Origin: Thiobacillus sp. 63-78
GTDB taxonomy: Bacteria > Pseudomonadota > Gammaproteobacteria > Burkholderiales > Thiobacillaceae
DNA length: 35,354 bases
Direction of reading: 5' to 3'
NCBI GenBank assembly: GCA_001899765.1
Contig: MKWM01000011.1
Span: 1-35,354, forward strand
Part shown: piece by piece, positions 23,149 to 30,188 of the stretch
Position numbering within the stretch: the stretch's first letter is position 1
How the letters are laid out: every line of letters begins with the position of its first letter
The notes under the pieces: model-generated
Told to the model about the DNA's origin: nothing
The model's input: the letters and a program-made list of their open reading frames with translations, nothing else
The model's database searches: none
Program-made: the position numbers and the translations under genes

Positions 23149-24216
23149 TTATTCGCGGCGGAATGCCACGACATGATCGGCGGCCAGCTTGATGCCGATT
23201 TTCTCGCCAATGGCGTGATTGTGGTGCGAGGGCACCAGCGACAGGGCGTGCTGGCCGCTCGGCAGTTTCAGCGTGTAGAGGAAGTCGGCGCCGCGGAAGG
23301 CCTTGTTTTCGACCTCGGCCAGCAGCAGGCTGTCGTCGTCGTGGATGATGTCGTCCGGCCGCAGCAGCACGTCGACGTGGCAGTTGCGCACGCATTCGTC
23401 GCAGCCGCTGGCGTCGCACTCGACCGGGATGTGTCCTTCCAGCACGCCGAGCTCGATTTCCACCTGATGGTCGTTGATCACCTCTCCCGGCACCAGCGCA
23501 CCCTGCCCGACGAAATCGGCGACAAAGCGGTTGCCCGGTTCGTGATACAGGTTGTAGGGCGTGTCCCATTGCTGGATGCGGCCTTCATGCATGACGCCGA
23601 CCCAGTCGGCCAGCGCGAAGGCCTCGTGCTGGTCGTGGGTGACGATCAGTGCGGTGGTGGCTTCGCGCTTGAGAATGTCGCGCACTTCGAGCGACAGGCG
23701 TTCACGCAGGTCGACGTCGAGATTGGAGAACGGCTCGTCCATCAGGATCAGGCGCGGGCGCGGCGCCAGCGCGCGGGCAAGCGCCACGCGCTGCTGCTGC
23801 CCGCCGGAAAGCTGATGCGGAAACTGCCCGGCGTGGCCGGCCAGGCCGACCAGTGCCAGCAATTCGTCGATCCGTGTCAGACGCTCAGCCGGAGTCTGGC
23901 CGCGCAGACCGAAGGCGACGTTGTCCGCCACATTCAGATGCGGGAACAGGGCGTAGTCCTGGAATACCATACCGACGCGTCGTTTCTCCGCGGGCAGCAT
24001 CCAGCCGGGGCGGCTGACGATTTCGCCGCCGATGCGGATCTCGCCCGTCCGGATCGGCTCGAAGCCGGCGATGCACCGCAGCGCGGTGGTCTTGCCGCAG
24101 CCCGACGGGCCGAGCAGGCAGCCGATCGCCCCTTCGGGCAGGGTGAAGGAAAGGTCGGCAATGATCTGTCGCGCGGCGTACGACTGCGAGACCGAGTCGA
24201 GGATCAGTTCAGCCAT
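23149..24216 (-). CDS. fbpC: Ferric iron ABC transporter ATP-binding protein, FbpC-like
   Basis: A 355-residue ATPase that powers ferric iron import. Walker A is GPSGCGKT (36-43), the Q-loop lies in VFQDYALFPHL, the signature is LSGGQQQRVALARAL (from 136), Walker B is LILMDEPFSNLD (157-168), and the switch His lies in VTHDQHEAF. A TOBE-like regulatory domain occupies about 240-355. That domain carries four closely spaced cysteines, C267-x4-C272-x2-C275-x3-C279 (ECDASGCDECVRNCHVD), which could bind a metal or an iron-sulfur cluster. It is seven bases after fbpB and four bases before the hybrid kinase gene. Confidence 0.88.
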   Translation of the reverse strand: MAELILDSVSQSYAARQIIADLSFTLPEGAIGCLLGPSGCGKTTALRCIAGFEPIRTGEIRIGGEIVSRPGWMLPAEKRRVGMVFQDYALFPHLNVADNVAFGLRGQTPAERLTRIDELLALVGLAGHAGQFPHQLSGGQQQRVALARALAPRPRLILMDEPFSNLDVDLRERLSLEVRDILKREATTALIVTHDQHEAFALADWVGVMHEGRIQQWDTPYNLYHEPGNRFVADFVGQGALVPGEVINDHQVEIELGVLEGHIPVECDASGCDECVRNCHVDVLLRPDDIIHDDDSLLLAEVENKAFRGADFLYTLKLPSGQHALSLVPSHHNHAIGEKIGIKLAADHVVAFRRE

Positions 24217-24222
24217 GGGGGA

Positions 24223-25917
24223 TCAGTCAAGCGGGCGTGTTCCACGCCAGGTCAGGAGAATGATGGGGATGATACCGGCAACGACGATGGCGAGCGAAGG
24301 CAGCGCGGCGCGCTCCCATTCGCCTTCCGAGGTCATCTCGAACACCCGCACGGCCAGCGTGTCCCAGCCGAACGGACGGGTCATCAGGGTAATGGGCATT
24401 TCCTTCATGATATCGACGAAGGTCAGCGCCGCGGCAGTCAGCAGGCTTGCGCGCAGGATGGGGAGATGCACCCGGGCAAGCAATGCGGTGGTGGAACTGC
24501 CGAGGTTGCGGGCGGCTTCGTCGATGTTGCGGGTGATACGATGCAGCCCGCTGTCGATGGGGCCGAAGCCGACCGCAAGAAAGCGCACCAGATAGGCCAG
24601 CAGCATGACCAGCAGCGTGCCCTTGAGGATCTCGGTGCCGCCGAAGCCGAACCAGATGCGGCCGCGCTCGATCAGCCAGTTGTCCAGCGCGGCCACCGGG
24701 ATGAACAGTCCCACTGCCAGAACGGCGCCAGGGAAGGCGTAGCCGAGTGTGGCGAGGCGCTGCGTCCAGGTCATCGCGGCGCCGGGACGCTGGCGTCCCG
24801 CATAGGCAAGCAGCAGCGCGACGATCACGACCATCAGTGCGCCGATGCCGGCCAGCAGCACCGAGTGCCAGGCGAAGTCCCAGTAGCGTGAATCGAGATC
24901 CCTGGCGAGGACCGTGCGTGTCCACAGGGCGAGCTGCACGACCGGAATGAGAAAGGCGATGGCCAGCACCGTTCCGGCGTACAGGCATGCCGCCCCGGCC
25001 AGCGCCGGCGACAGCCTGATGCGGCGCCGCATCGCGTTGCGGCCCACCGTGCCATAGCGCATCCGGGTGCGTGAACGCTGCTCAAACACCACCGCGACCA
25101 GCACGAACAGGATCAGGATCGAGGCAAGCTGTGCGGCCGCGGGCAGGGAAAACAGGCTGTACCAGGCCTTGTAGATGGCGGTGGTGAAGGTGTCGTAGTT
25201 GAAGATCGCCATGGTGCCGAAATCGGCCAGGGTCTCCATCAGCGCCAGCATCAGGCCGGCGGCGATCCACGGCCGCGCCATCGGCAGCGCCACCCTGAAA
25301 AACCCCTGCCAGCGCGACAGTCCGAGCGATTGTGCGGCTTCCAGCGCGATCGCCCCCTGGGTGGCAAATGCATTCTTCGCGATCAGATAGACATAGGGAT
25401 AGAGCGCCAGCGACATCACCAGGATGACGCCGCCGCGCGAACGGATCTCGGGCAGGCCGGTGATGCCCCGGCTTTCGCGCAGCCAGGTCAGTAGCGGGCC
25501 GGTGAAATCCAGCAGGCCGATCGCGACAAAGGCGGTGACGTAGGCGGGCAGGGCCAGCGGTAGCAGTAGCGCCCAGTCGAACAGGCGGCGGCCGGGAAAA
25601 TCACACATCGCCGTGAGCCAGGCCAGCGACACGCCCAGCACGCTGACGCCGATCCCCACGCCGAGCAGCAGCCACAGCGTATTGCCCACCAGTTCGGGCA
25701 GGACGAATTCGGTCAGGTGGGCAAGGATGTCGCCGTCGACCTGCGCAAACGACGAGAACGTGACCACGACCGGCACCAGCACCAGCGCGGTGATCGCGAG
25801 GGCGAACAGCACCCAGCCGCTGGGAGACGGCCAAACAAAAACGCCCGCAGCGGGCGTTTTCGAAGACGTGTCAAGCCTGTCGGGCAAGACGGAAGATGGC
25901 TTATTTGTAACCGGCAC
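24223..25917 (-). CDS. fbpB: Ferric iron ABC transporter permease, FbpB-like
   Basis: A 564-residue inner-membrane permease with two fused halves, about twelve membrane helices in all. Each half carries an EAA loop that contacts the ATPase: EAAQSLGLSRWQGFFRVALP in the first and EAARNLGSSTTALLARVHLP in the second. This duplicated layout is typical of FbpB/SfuB iron permeases. The listed GTG start at 25917 overlaps the end of fbpA. However, the first 30 residues do not resemble the family, and a terminator-like hairpin sits in them at 25838-25860, so a start at the GTG at 25812 (WVLFALAITAL) is possible. Neither start has a good ribosome site. Confidence 0.85.
   Translation of the reverse strand: MPVTNKPSSVLPDRLDTSSKTPAAGVFVWPSPSGWVLFALAITALVLVPVVVTFSSFAQVDGDILAHLTEFVLPELVGNTLWLLLGVGIGVSVLGVSLAWLTAMCDFPGRRLFDWALLLPLALPAYVTAFVAIGLLDFTGPLLTWLRESRGITGLPEIRSRGGVILVMSLALYPYVYLIAKNAFATQGAIALEAAQSLGLSRWQGFFRVALPMARPWIAAGLMLALMETLADFGTMAIFNYDTFTTAIYKAWYSLFSLPAAAQLASILILFVLVAVVFEQRSRTRMRYGTVGRNAMRRRIRLSPALAGAACLYAGTVLAIAFLIPVVQLALWTRTVLARDLDSRYWDFAWHSVLLAGIGALMVVIVALLLAYAGRQRPGAAMTWTQRLATLGYAFPGAVLAVGLFIPVAALDNWLIERGRIWFGFGGTEILKGTLLVMLLAYLVRFLAVGFGPIDSGLHRITRNIDEAARNLGSSTTALLARVHLPILRASLLTAAALTFVDIMKEMPITLMTRPFGWDTLAVRVFEMTSEGEWERAALPSLAIVVAGIIPIILLTWRGTRPLD
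25831..25860 (-). terminator. Terminator-like hairpin between fbpA and fbpB
   Basis: On the minus strand AAAACGCCCG-CTG-CGGGCGTTTT forms a 10-bp stem with a 3-base loop and continues as TTTTTGTTTGG. It begins 41 bases after the fbpA stop and lies within the 5' end of the fbpB frame. It probably reduces transcription of the permease and ATPase relative to the binding protein. Confidence 0.7.
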
Positions 25918-26908
25918 GATCCATCAATTTTACGGCCTTGGCCTGCAGGCTGCCAGCCTCCTTCACATTGACGAGGTTCTGTTTGAAGCTGCCCCAGGAC
26001 GCCACGGTCTTGTCGAGCGTCACGCCCGGGTTGACCGGGTATTCCAGGTTGACGTCGGCAAACAGATTCTGTGCCTTGTCGGACGACAGCCATTCGATCA
26101 GTTTCTGCGCACCCGAGGGATTCCGGGCGTAACGTGTGACGCCGGCCCCGGAGATGTTGACGTGTACGCCGGCAGCCTTGTTCTTCAGGTTCTGGTTCGG
26201 CCAGAAAATCGCCAGCGGCAGCGTCGGCTGCTTCTCCATCAGGCGACCGTAATAATAGGTATTGACCAGGGTGACATCGCACTGCCCGGCCGCCACGGCT
26301 TCCATCGCCTTGGTGTCGTCGGGGAAAGGCGGGGTGGCGAGGTTGGCGACCCAGCCACGCACCATGTCCTCGGTTTTACCTTCGCCGTATTCGGTGATCA
26401 TCATGGCGACCAGGCTCTGGTTGTAAACCTTCTTCGAGGTGCGCAGACAGAGACGGCCTTTCCATTTCGGACTGGCCAGGGCTTCGTAGGTCGACAGGTC
26501 GGCAGGCTTGACCTTTCCGGTGTGGTAGACCAGGGTGCGCGCACGGACCGACAGGCCGAACCATTCGTTGCCGGGATCGCGCAGGTGGGCCGGCACGTTG
26601 GCCTGCAAGGTCTTCGACTGGATCGGGCGCAGCAGGCCTTCTTCCGAAGCCTGCCACAGGTTGCCGGCATCGACCGTCAGCAGCATGTCGGCGGGCGTGT
26701 TTCTGCCTTCGGCTTTCAGCCGCGCCATCAATGGGCCTTCCTTGTCCGTGATGAATTTGATGGGCACGCCGGTTTCACGGGTATAGGCATCGAACAGCGG
26801 TTTGATGAGTTGTTCGTTGCGCGCGGAATACACCACGACCTCCTCGGCTGCCGCGGGCAGGGCCGTCGCGGCAAGGAGCAGGGCGGCGATCAGTCTGGGG
26901 AATCTCAT
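25901..26908 (-). CDS. fbpA: Periplasmic ferric iron-binding protein, FbpA-like
   Basis: A 335-residue solute-binding protein. The signal peptide is MRFPRLIAALLLAATALPAAAEE. The mature protein opens with VVVYSARNEQLIKPLFDAYTRETG, the standard start of the FbpA/FutA/SfuA family. The iron-ligating tyrosines appear in LVNTYYYGRLM, at the position of the Tyr pair in FbpA. ADMLLTVDAGNLWQA, FGLSVRARTLVYH and WPNQNLKNKAAGVHVNISGAGV are also family segments. It captures Fe3+ in the periplasm for FbpBC. It is the first gene of the operon, with a Fur-type operator 47 bases upstream of the start codon. Confidence 0.92.
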   Translation of the reverse strand: MRFPRLIAALLLAATALPAAAEEVVVYSARNEQLIKPLFDAYTRETGVPIKFITDKEGPLMARLKAEGRNTPADMLLTVDAGNLWQASEEGLLRPIQSKTLQANVPAHLRDPGNEWFGLSVRARTLVYHTGKVKPADLSTYEALASPKWKGRLCLRTSKKVYNQSLVAMMITEYGEGKTEDMVRGWVANLATPPFPDDTKAMEAVAAGQCDVTLVNTYYYGRLMEKQPTLPLAIFWPNQNLKNKAAGVHVNISGAGVTRYARNPSGAQKLIEWLSSDKAQNLFADVNLEYPVNPGVTLDKTVASWGSFKQNLVNVKEAGSLQAKAVKLMDRAGYK

Positions 26909-26954
26909 GTGTCGGGTTTTTTGCTGAACGTGGAATGCCGCATCGTACTAAAAA

Positions 26955-26969
26955 TGAGAACCGTTATCA
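26955..26969 (-). promoter_or_regulatory. Fur box upstream of fbpA
   Basis: On the minus strand TGATAAC-G-GTTCTCA is a 7-1-7 near-palindrome matching the Fur consensus TGATAAT-N-ATTATCA at 11 of 14 arm positions. It lies 47-61 bases upstream of the fbpA start, so iron-dependent repression by Fur is likely. Confidence 0.75.
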
Positions 26970-26990
26970 ATACTACTTTGTCCGATTTGT

Positions 26991-27028
26991 CCGGGCTGGG
27001 CGCCAGGAAGTTTGACTGCGCAGCCCGG
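26991..27028 (-). terminator. Hairpin downstream of the NlpC/P60 gene
   Basis: CCGGGCTGGGC and GCGCAGCCCGG are 11-base arms with one mismatch around a 16-base loop. The hairpin begins 36 bases after the NlpC/P60 stop codon. No T tract follows, so it is only a candidate terminator; it also separates that gene from the fbp promoter. Confidence 0.35.
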
Positions 27029-27064
27029 CGGCCGAGGTCGCGCGGCGAAAGGCTGCGAGCAGAT

Positions 27065-27541
27065 CTACTCGAACGAGGCAAGCATTGCAGACGGGTCCGC
27101 TGGCAAGGCTACCCGCCGTGCGCCGTCGAACCGCTCATGCCAGTAACGATCGCTCAGCCGGGACACCATGACCGTGCCGGTGCGGCTGCTCGCGGCATGC
27201 ACGAAGCGGTCTTCGCCCAGGTAGATCCCGACATGGGAAAATGCGTGACGGAGGGTGTTGAAGAAGACCAGATCGCCGGGCTGGAGATCGGCCCGATCGA
27301 GCGGTTGCGTGGATGCGCTGATCGCCAGACTGCCACGGGGTAACTGGATGCCGCTGATCTGCCGAAAGACATGATCGACCAGGCCGCTGCAATCGAGCCC
27401 GGTGTCAGGATCGTTTCCGCCCAGACGATACGGGCTGCCCACCAGGCTGACGGCATACATGGAAATGTCGTCGGCCGGCGCGGCCTGAACGGGCTGGATG
27501 AACAGTGCGGCCAGCATGGCGAACAGCGGGAGAGTCTTCAT
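27065..27541 (-). CDS. NlpC/P60 family cell-wall hydrolase
   Basis: A 158-residue C40-type cysteine peptidase, exported by a signal peptide (MKTLPLFAMLAALFIQPVQA, cleaved near residue 20). The catalytic Cys51 lies in GLDCSGLVDHVF, His103 in FSHVGIYLG, and the third polar residue is His115 in FVHAAS. Before them stands the usual AVSLVGSPYRLGGNDP. Enzymes of this kind cut D-Glu-diaminopimelate bonds in peptidoglycan stem peptides. There is no separate wall-binding domain; it is a minimal form like the E. coli Spr/YafL catalytic domain. It is divergent from the next gene with a 74-base gap. Confidence 0.9.
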   Translation of the reverse strand: MKTLPLFAMLAALFIQPVQAAPADDISMYAVSLVGSPYRLGGNDPDTGLDCSGLVDHVFRQISGIQLPRGSLAISASTQPLDRADLQPGDLVFFNTLRHAFSHVGIYLGEDRFVHAASSRTGTVMVSRLSDRYWHERFDGARRVALPADPSAMLASFE

Positions 27542-27615
27542 CGATGATCAATCTGCTCTATAGTTAAGCGAGACTACGGCCGGATGCGGCGAATCTTGAC
27601 CCTGAGGACTGCACC

Positions 27616-28305
27616 ATGAGTGACGCAAACATTCCTGATCCCCTTGAAACAAGTATCCCCGATCCCATGCCTCTTGAGCAACTGCGCGCCGAAGCGGAGG
27701 CGGCGGCGTCCGCGCCCGACCTGCACGATCGCGTACGCGACCTGACCGCACGCGTGCTGCACGAACGACGCATGACGCTGAACGATATACGCGAACTGGT
27801 CGTCGCCGTGTCCTCCGGAGTGGGCAGCGGTCTGGCTGCACGGGGAGGCGAAATGAAAGACGGCCTCAAACAGGCGATGACCGGTCTGGACGAAGCGGTT
27901 GCCGGTGCAGCGCAGGCGGCGTCTTATACCTTGCGCGAAGCGGTGACGCAGGGAAAGGAATTCAAGGATACCGAACTGAAAGCCAGCCTCGAGCAGCTTC
28001 GCGACCTGGAGACGCAGATCGTGGAGGCACTGAAGCAGACCGCCAGTCAATCAGGCGGGAAGTTGAAGGAAGAACTGGGCGATCTGATCGACCACCTGAA
28101 AATCAGCGGTACCCGTACCGGCGAGGAGACGCACCAGGCGCTCCGTCAACTGGCGAGCGGCGTGAAGGCAGGCGTGCAATCGGGCCGGGCCGGATTGAGC
28201 GAGTCGGCCAGCACGGCGAGCGGGCGCCTGTCCCAAGTGGCGAGCGGCATCCTGGATGCCTTGTCCGACTCGCTCAAGCGCCAGAGCGAGCGCCTGCGTT
28301 CTTGA
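27616..28305 (+). CDS. Helical protein of unknown function (DUF6781-like)
   Basis: A 229-residue, soluble, acidic and Ala/Leu-rich protein. It has no signal peptide, no membrane segment and no cysteine. After a Pro-rich start (about 1-20), almost all of it should be helical: LHDRVRDLTARVLHERRMTLNDIRELVVAVS, then repeated amphipathic stretches with Gly-Ser breaks (SGVGSGLAARGGEMKDGLKQAM, ASGVKAGVQSGRAGLSESAST). This resembles phasins and other surface-coating or scaffold proteins, and I associate the pattern with DUF6781, but only loosely. GAGG lies eight bases before the ATG. It precedes the ubiB-like gene with a 191-base gap, so it may be a separate transcription unit. Confidence 0.65.
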   Translation: MSDANIPDPLETSIPDPMPLEQLRAEAEAAASAPDLHDRVRDLTARVLHERRMTLNDIRELVVAVSSGVGSGLAARGGEMKDGLKQAMTGLDEAVAGAAQAASYTLREAVTQGKEFKDTELKASLEQLRDLETQIVEALKQTASQSGGKLKEELGDLIDHLKISGTRTGEETHQALRQLASGVKAGVQSGRAGLSESASTASGRLSQVASGILDALSDSLKRQSERLRS

Positions 28306-28380
28306 TAGCCGCTCAACGGCAACGGGGATCGCCTGTTGGACTGACTGCGCTTGTAAAATCGCCACTGCCTTGACAGCTTG

Positions 28381-28465
28381 CGAATCCGGCGTGCCCCTTG
28401 CGGGTACAGCGGAGTCGTTGCCGCTTGAGCGGCTTTACGAATCCGGCGTGCCCCTTGCGGGTACA
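28381..28465. repeat. Two 28-bp direct repeats with a 29-base spacer
   Basis: The 28-base sequence beginning CGAATCCGGCGTGCC and ending GCGGGTACA occurs identically at 28381-28408 and 28438-28465. The spacer holds a small palindrome, GCCGCT-TG-AGCGGC (28420-28433). The second copy ends 31 bases before the ubiB-like start codon. It is probably a dispersed intergenic repeat that has doubled; a regulatory role is possible. Confidence 0.7.
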
Positions 28466-28496
28466 CTCACGGCATGACTGATTCCAGAAAATAACC

Positions 28497-30179
28497 ATGC
28501 TTCGGGAAACCATTTCGGTCGTGCGCGACCTGCCGCGATTGCACGAAATCGCCTCGGTGATGATCCGCTACGGCTGGGGCGACCTGGTGAGAGTGCTGGG
28601 CATCAGCGGTGTGCTGGAACGGGCGGGCCAGGTGCTGCACTGGCACAGCGCCACCGGCGAAATCAGTCAGCTCGACGCACCGGTGCGCGTCCGTCGTGCG
28701 CTGGAAGAACTCGGCCCGACCTTCGTCAAGCTGGGACAGGTGCTGGCGACAAGAGTGGACATGTTTCCGCCGCACTGGATCGCCGAATTCGAGAAGCTGC
28801 ACAGCCAGGTGCCGGCGGTTCCCTACAATATCCTCCATCCCGATCTGGTGGCAGCCATCGGGGGCGAGCCCGGCGTGGTCTTTGCCGGATTCGATTCGGT
28901 GCCGCTGGCCGCGGCGTCGATCGCGCAGGTATACCGTGCCACGCTCAAGGACGGCACGCGGGTGGTTGTCAAAATGCGCCGCCCCGGGATCGAAGGGGTG
29001 ATTCAGGCCGATCTGCGCATCATGGAACACGCCGCCCGCTTGCTGGAGAGCGAAGTACCGGATTCGCGTCGCTACGACCCGGTACGGATGGTGTCGCAGT
29101 TCCGCCGTTCGTTGAATCGTGAGCTGGATCTGGCGAAAGAGGCGCGCAACATCGACCAGTTTGCGCGTCATTTCGCCGACGATCCGCTGGTGCAGATTCC
29201 CAAAGTGTATTGGGAATTCACCAATGACCGCGTCAATGTGCAGGAAGAGATCATCGGGCTGGCGGGCGCCGCCCCCGACAAGCTCAGGGACCAGGGGCTC
29301 GATCCCAAACTGCTGGCGGCACGGGGCGCCGATACCGTGCTGCGCATGGTGCTGGAGCATGGCTATTTCCACGCCGACCCCCATCCCGGGAATGTCCTGT
29401 TCCTGCCCGACAACCGTATTGGCATGATCGATTTCGGGATGGTGGGAATGCTGACCCATTCCCGCCGCATCCAGATTGTCGACATGCTGCATGCCCTGAT
29501 ACGCAAGGATGAGCAGGCCCTGCTTCAGGTCCTGCTCGACTGGAGCGGCGAGTCGGTGCGTGATGAGGATCGCCTGGCCTATGACGTGGCCGAGCTGCTG
29601 CAGAACTACGACGACCTGCAGCTCAAGGACGTGAAAATCGGCATTCTGCTGAGCGACATCACGGCGATCATGCGCGACAACGACCTGGTCCTGCCGGCCG
29701 ATCTGACCCTGTTGTTCAAGGCACTGATCACGCTGGAAGGCCTGGGCCAGCAACTTGATCCCGAATTCCACATGGTCGACCATGTGACGCCCTTCGTGGA
29801 ACACATCATCCAGCAGCGCTACACGCCGCAGGCCCTGCTTGCGCGCGGCCGCAAGAGCGTGCGCGAGACACTGGAAGTCGTGGCCGGCTTGCCACGCGAT
29901 CTGCGGCATCTGCTGCGGGATATACGGCGGGGCCGGATCAGGGTCGATCTCGATCTGAAACGGCTGGACCAGTTTGGACATCAACTGGACCGCGCCAGCA
30001 ATCGCCTGACCATGGGCATCCTGACCGCCTCGCTGGTCGTCGGCTCCAGCATCATCATGACGGTGAAGGGGGGGCCTCAGTTGTTCGGCCTGCCTTTTTT
30101 CGGCCTGGTGGGATTCCTGATCGCTTTTTTCAACAGCCTGTGGATCATTTTTTCCATCTGGCGGTCCGGCAAACACTGA
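28497..30179 (+). CDS. UbiB/AarF family kinase-like protein
   Basis: A 560-residue member of the UbiB/ABC1/ADCK family, atypical kinases or ATPases needed for ubiquinone production or lipid handling at the inner membrane. The family's KxGQ segment is FVKLGQVLATRVDMFP, the Ala-rich nucleotide loop is AAASIAQVYRA, the conserved Lys lies in VVVKMRRPG, the ELD motif in NRELDLAKEARN, the catalytic loop is HADPHPGNVLFL and the metal motif is IDFGMVG. Two C-terminal membrane helices (about 500-520 and 525-550; LTMGILTASLVVGSSIIM) anchor it. No other ubi genes are nearby, so it may be an AarF paralogue rather than the main UbiB. It converges on the GGDEF-EAL gene with a 9-base gap. Confidence 0.9.
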   Translation: MLRETISVVRDLPRLHEIASVMIRYGWGDLVRVLGISGVLERAGQVLHWHSATGEISQLDAPVRVRRALEELGPTFVKLGQVLATRVDMFPPHWIAEFEKLHSQVPAVPYNILHPDLVAAIGGEPGVVFAGFDSVPLAAASIAQVYRATLKDGTRVVVKMRRPGIEGVIQADLRIMEHAARLLESEVPDSRRYDPVRMVSQFRRSLNRELDLAKEARNIDQFARHFADDPLVQIPKVYWEFTNDRVNVQEEIIGLAGAAPDKLRDQGLDPKLLAARGADTVLRMVLEHGYFHADPHPGNVLFLPDNRIGMIDFGMVGMLTHSRRIQIVDMLHALIRKDEQALLQVLLDWSGESVRDEDRLAYDVAELLQNYDDLQLKDVKIGILLSDITAIMRDNDLVLPADLTLLFKALITLEGLGQQLDPEFHMVDHVTPFVEHIIQQRYTPQALLARGRKSVRETLEVVAGLPRDLRHLLRDIRRGRIRVDLDLKRLDQFGHQLDRASNRLTMGILTASLVVGSSIIMTVKGGPQLFGLPFFGLVGFLIAFFNSLWIIFSIWRSGKH

Positions 30180-30188
30180 GGCCCAGGA

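Noticed and set aside
22876-24891. 671-codon plus-strand frame across the kinase, fbpC and fbpB genes
   Set aside because: Antisense to three well-supported genes, with low-complexity antisense composition.
28381-28465. Minimal CRISPR array (two repeats, one spacer)
   Set aside because: Only two repeats, no cas genes, no leader, and the spacer itself is palindromic. A duplicated dispersed repeat explains it better.
28467-30176. 569-codon minus-strand open frame opposite the ubiB-like gene
   Set aside because: The opposite strand carries all UbiB motifs. This frame is Gln/His/Asp-rich without domain features, a shadow of high GC.
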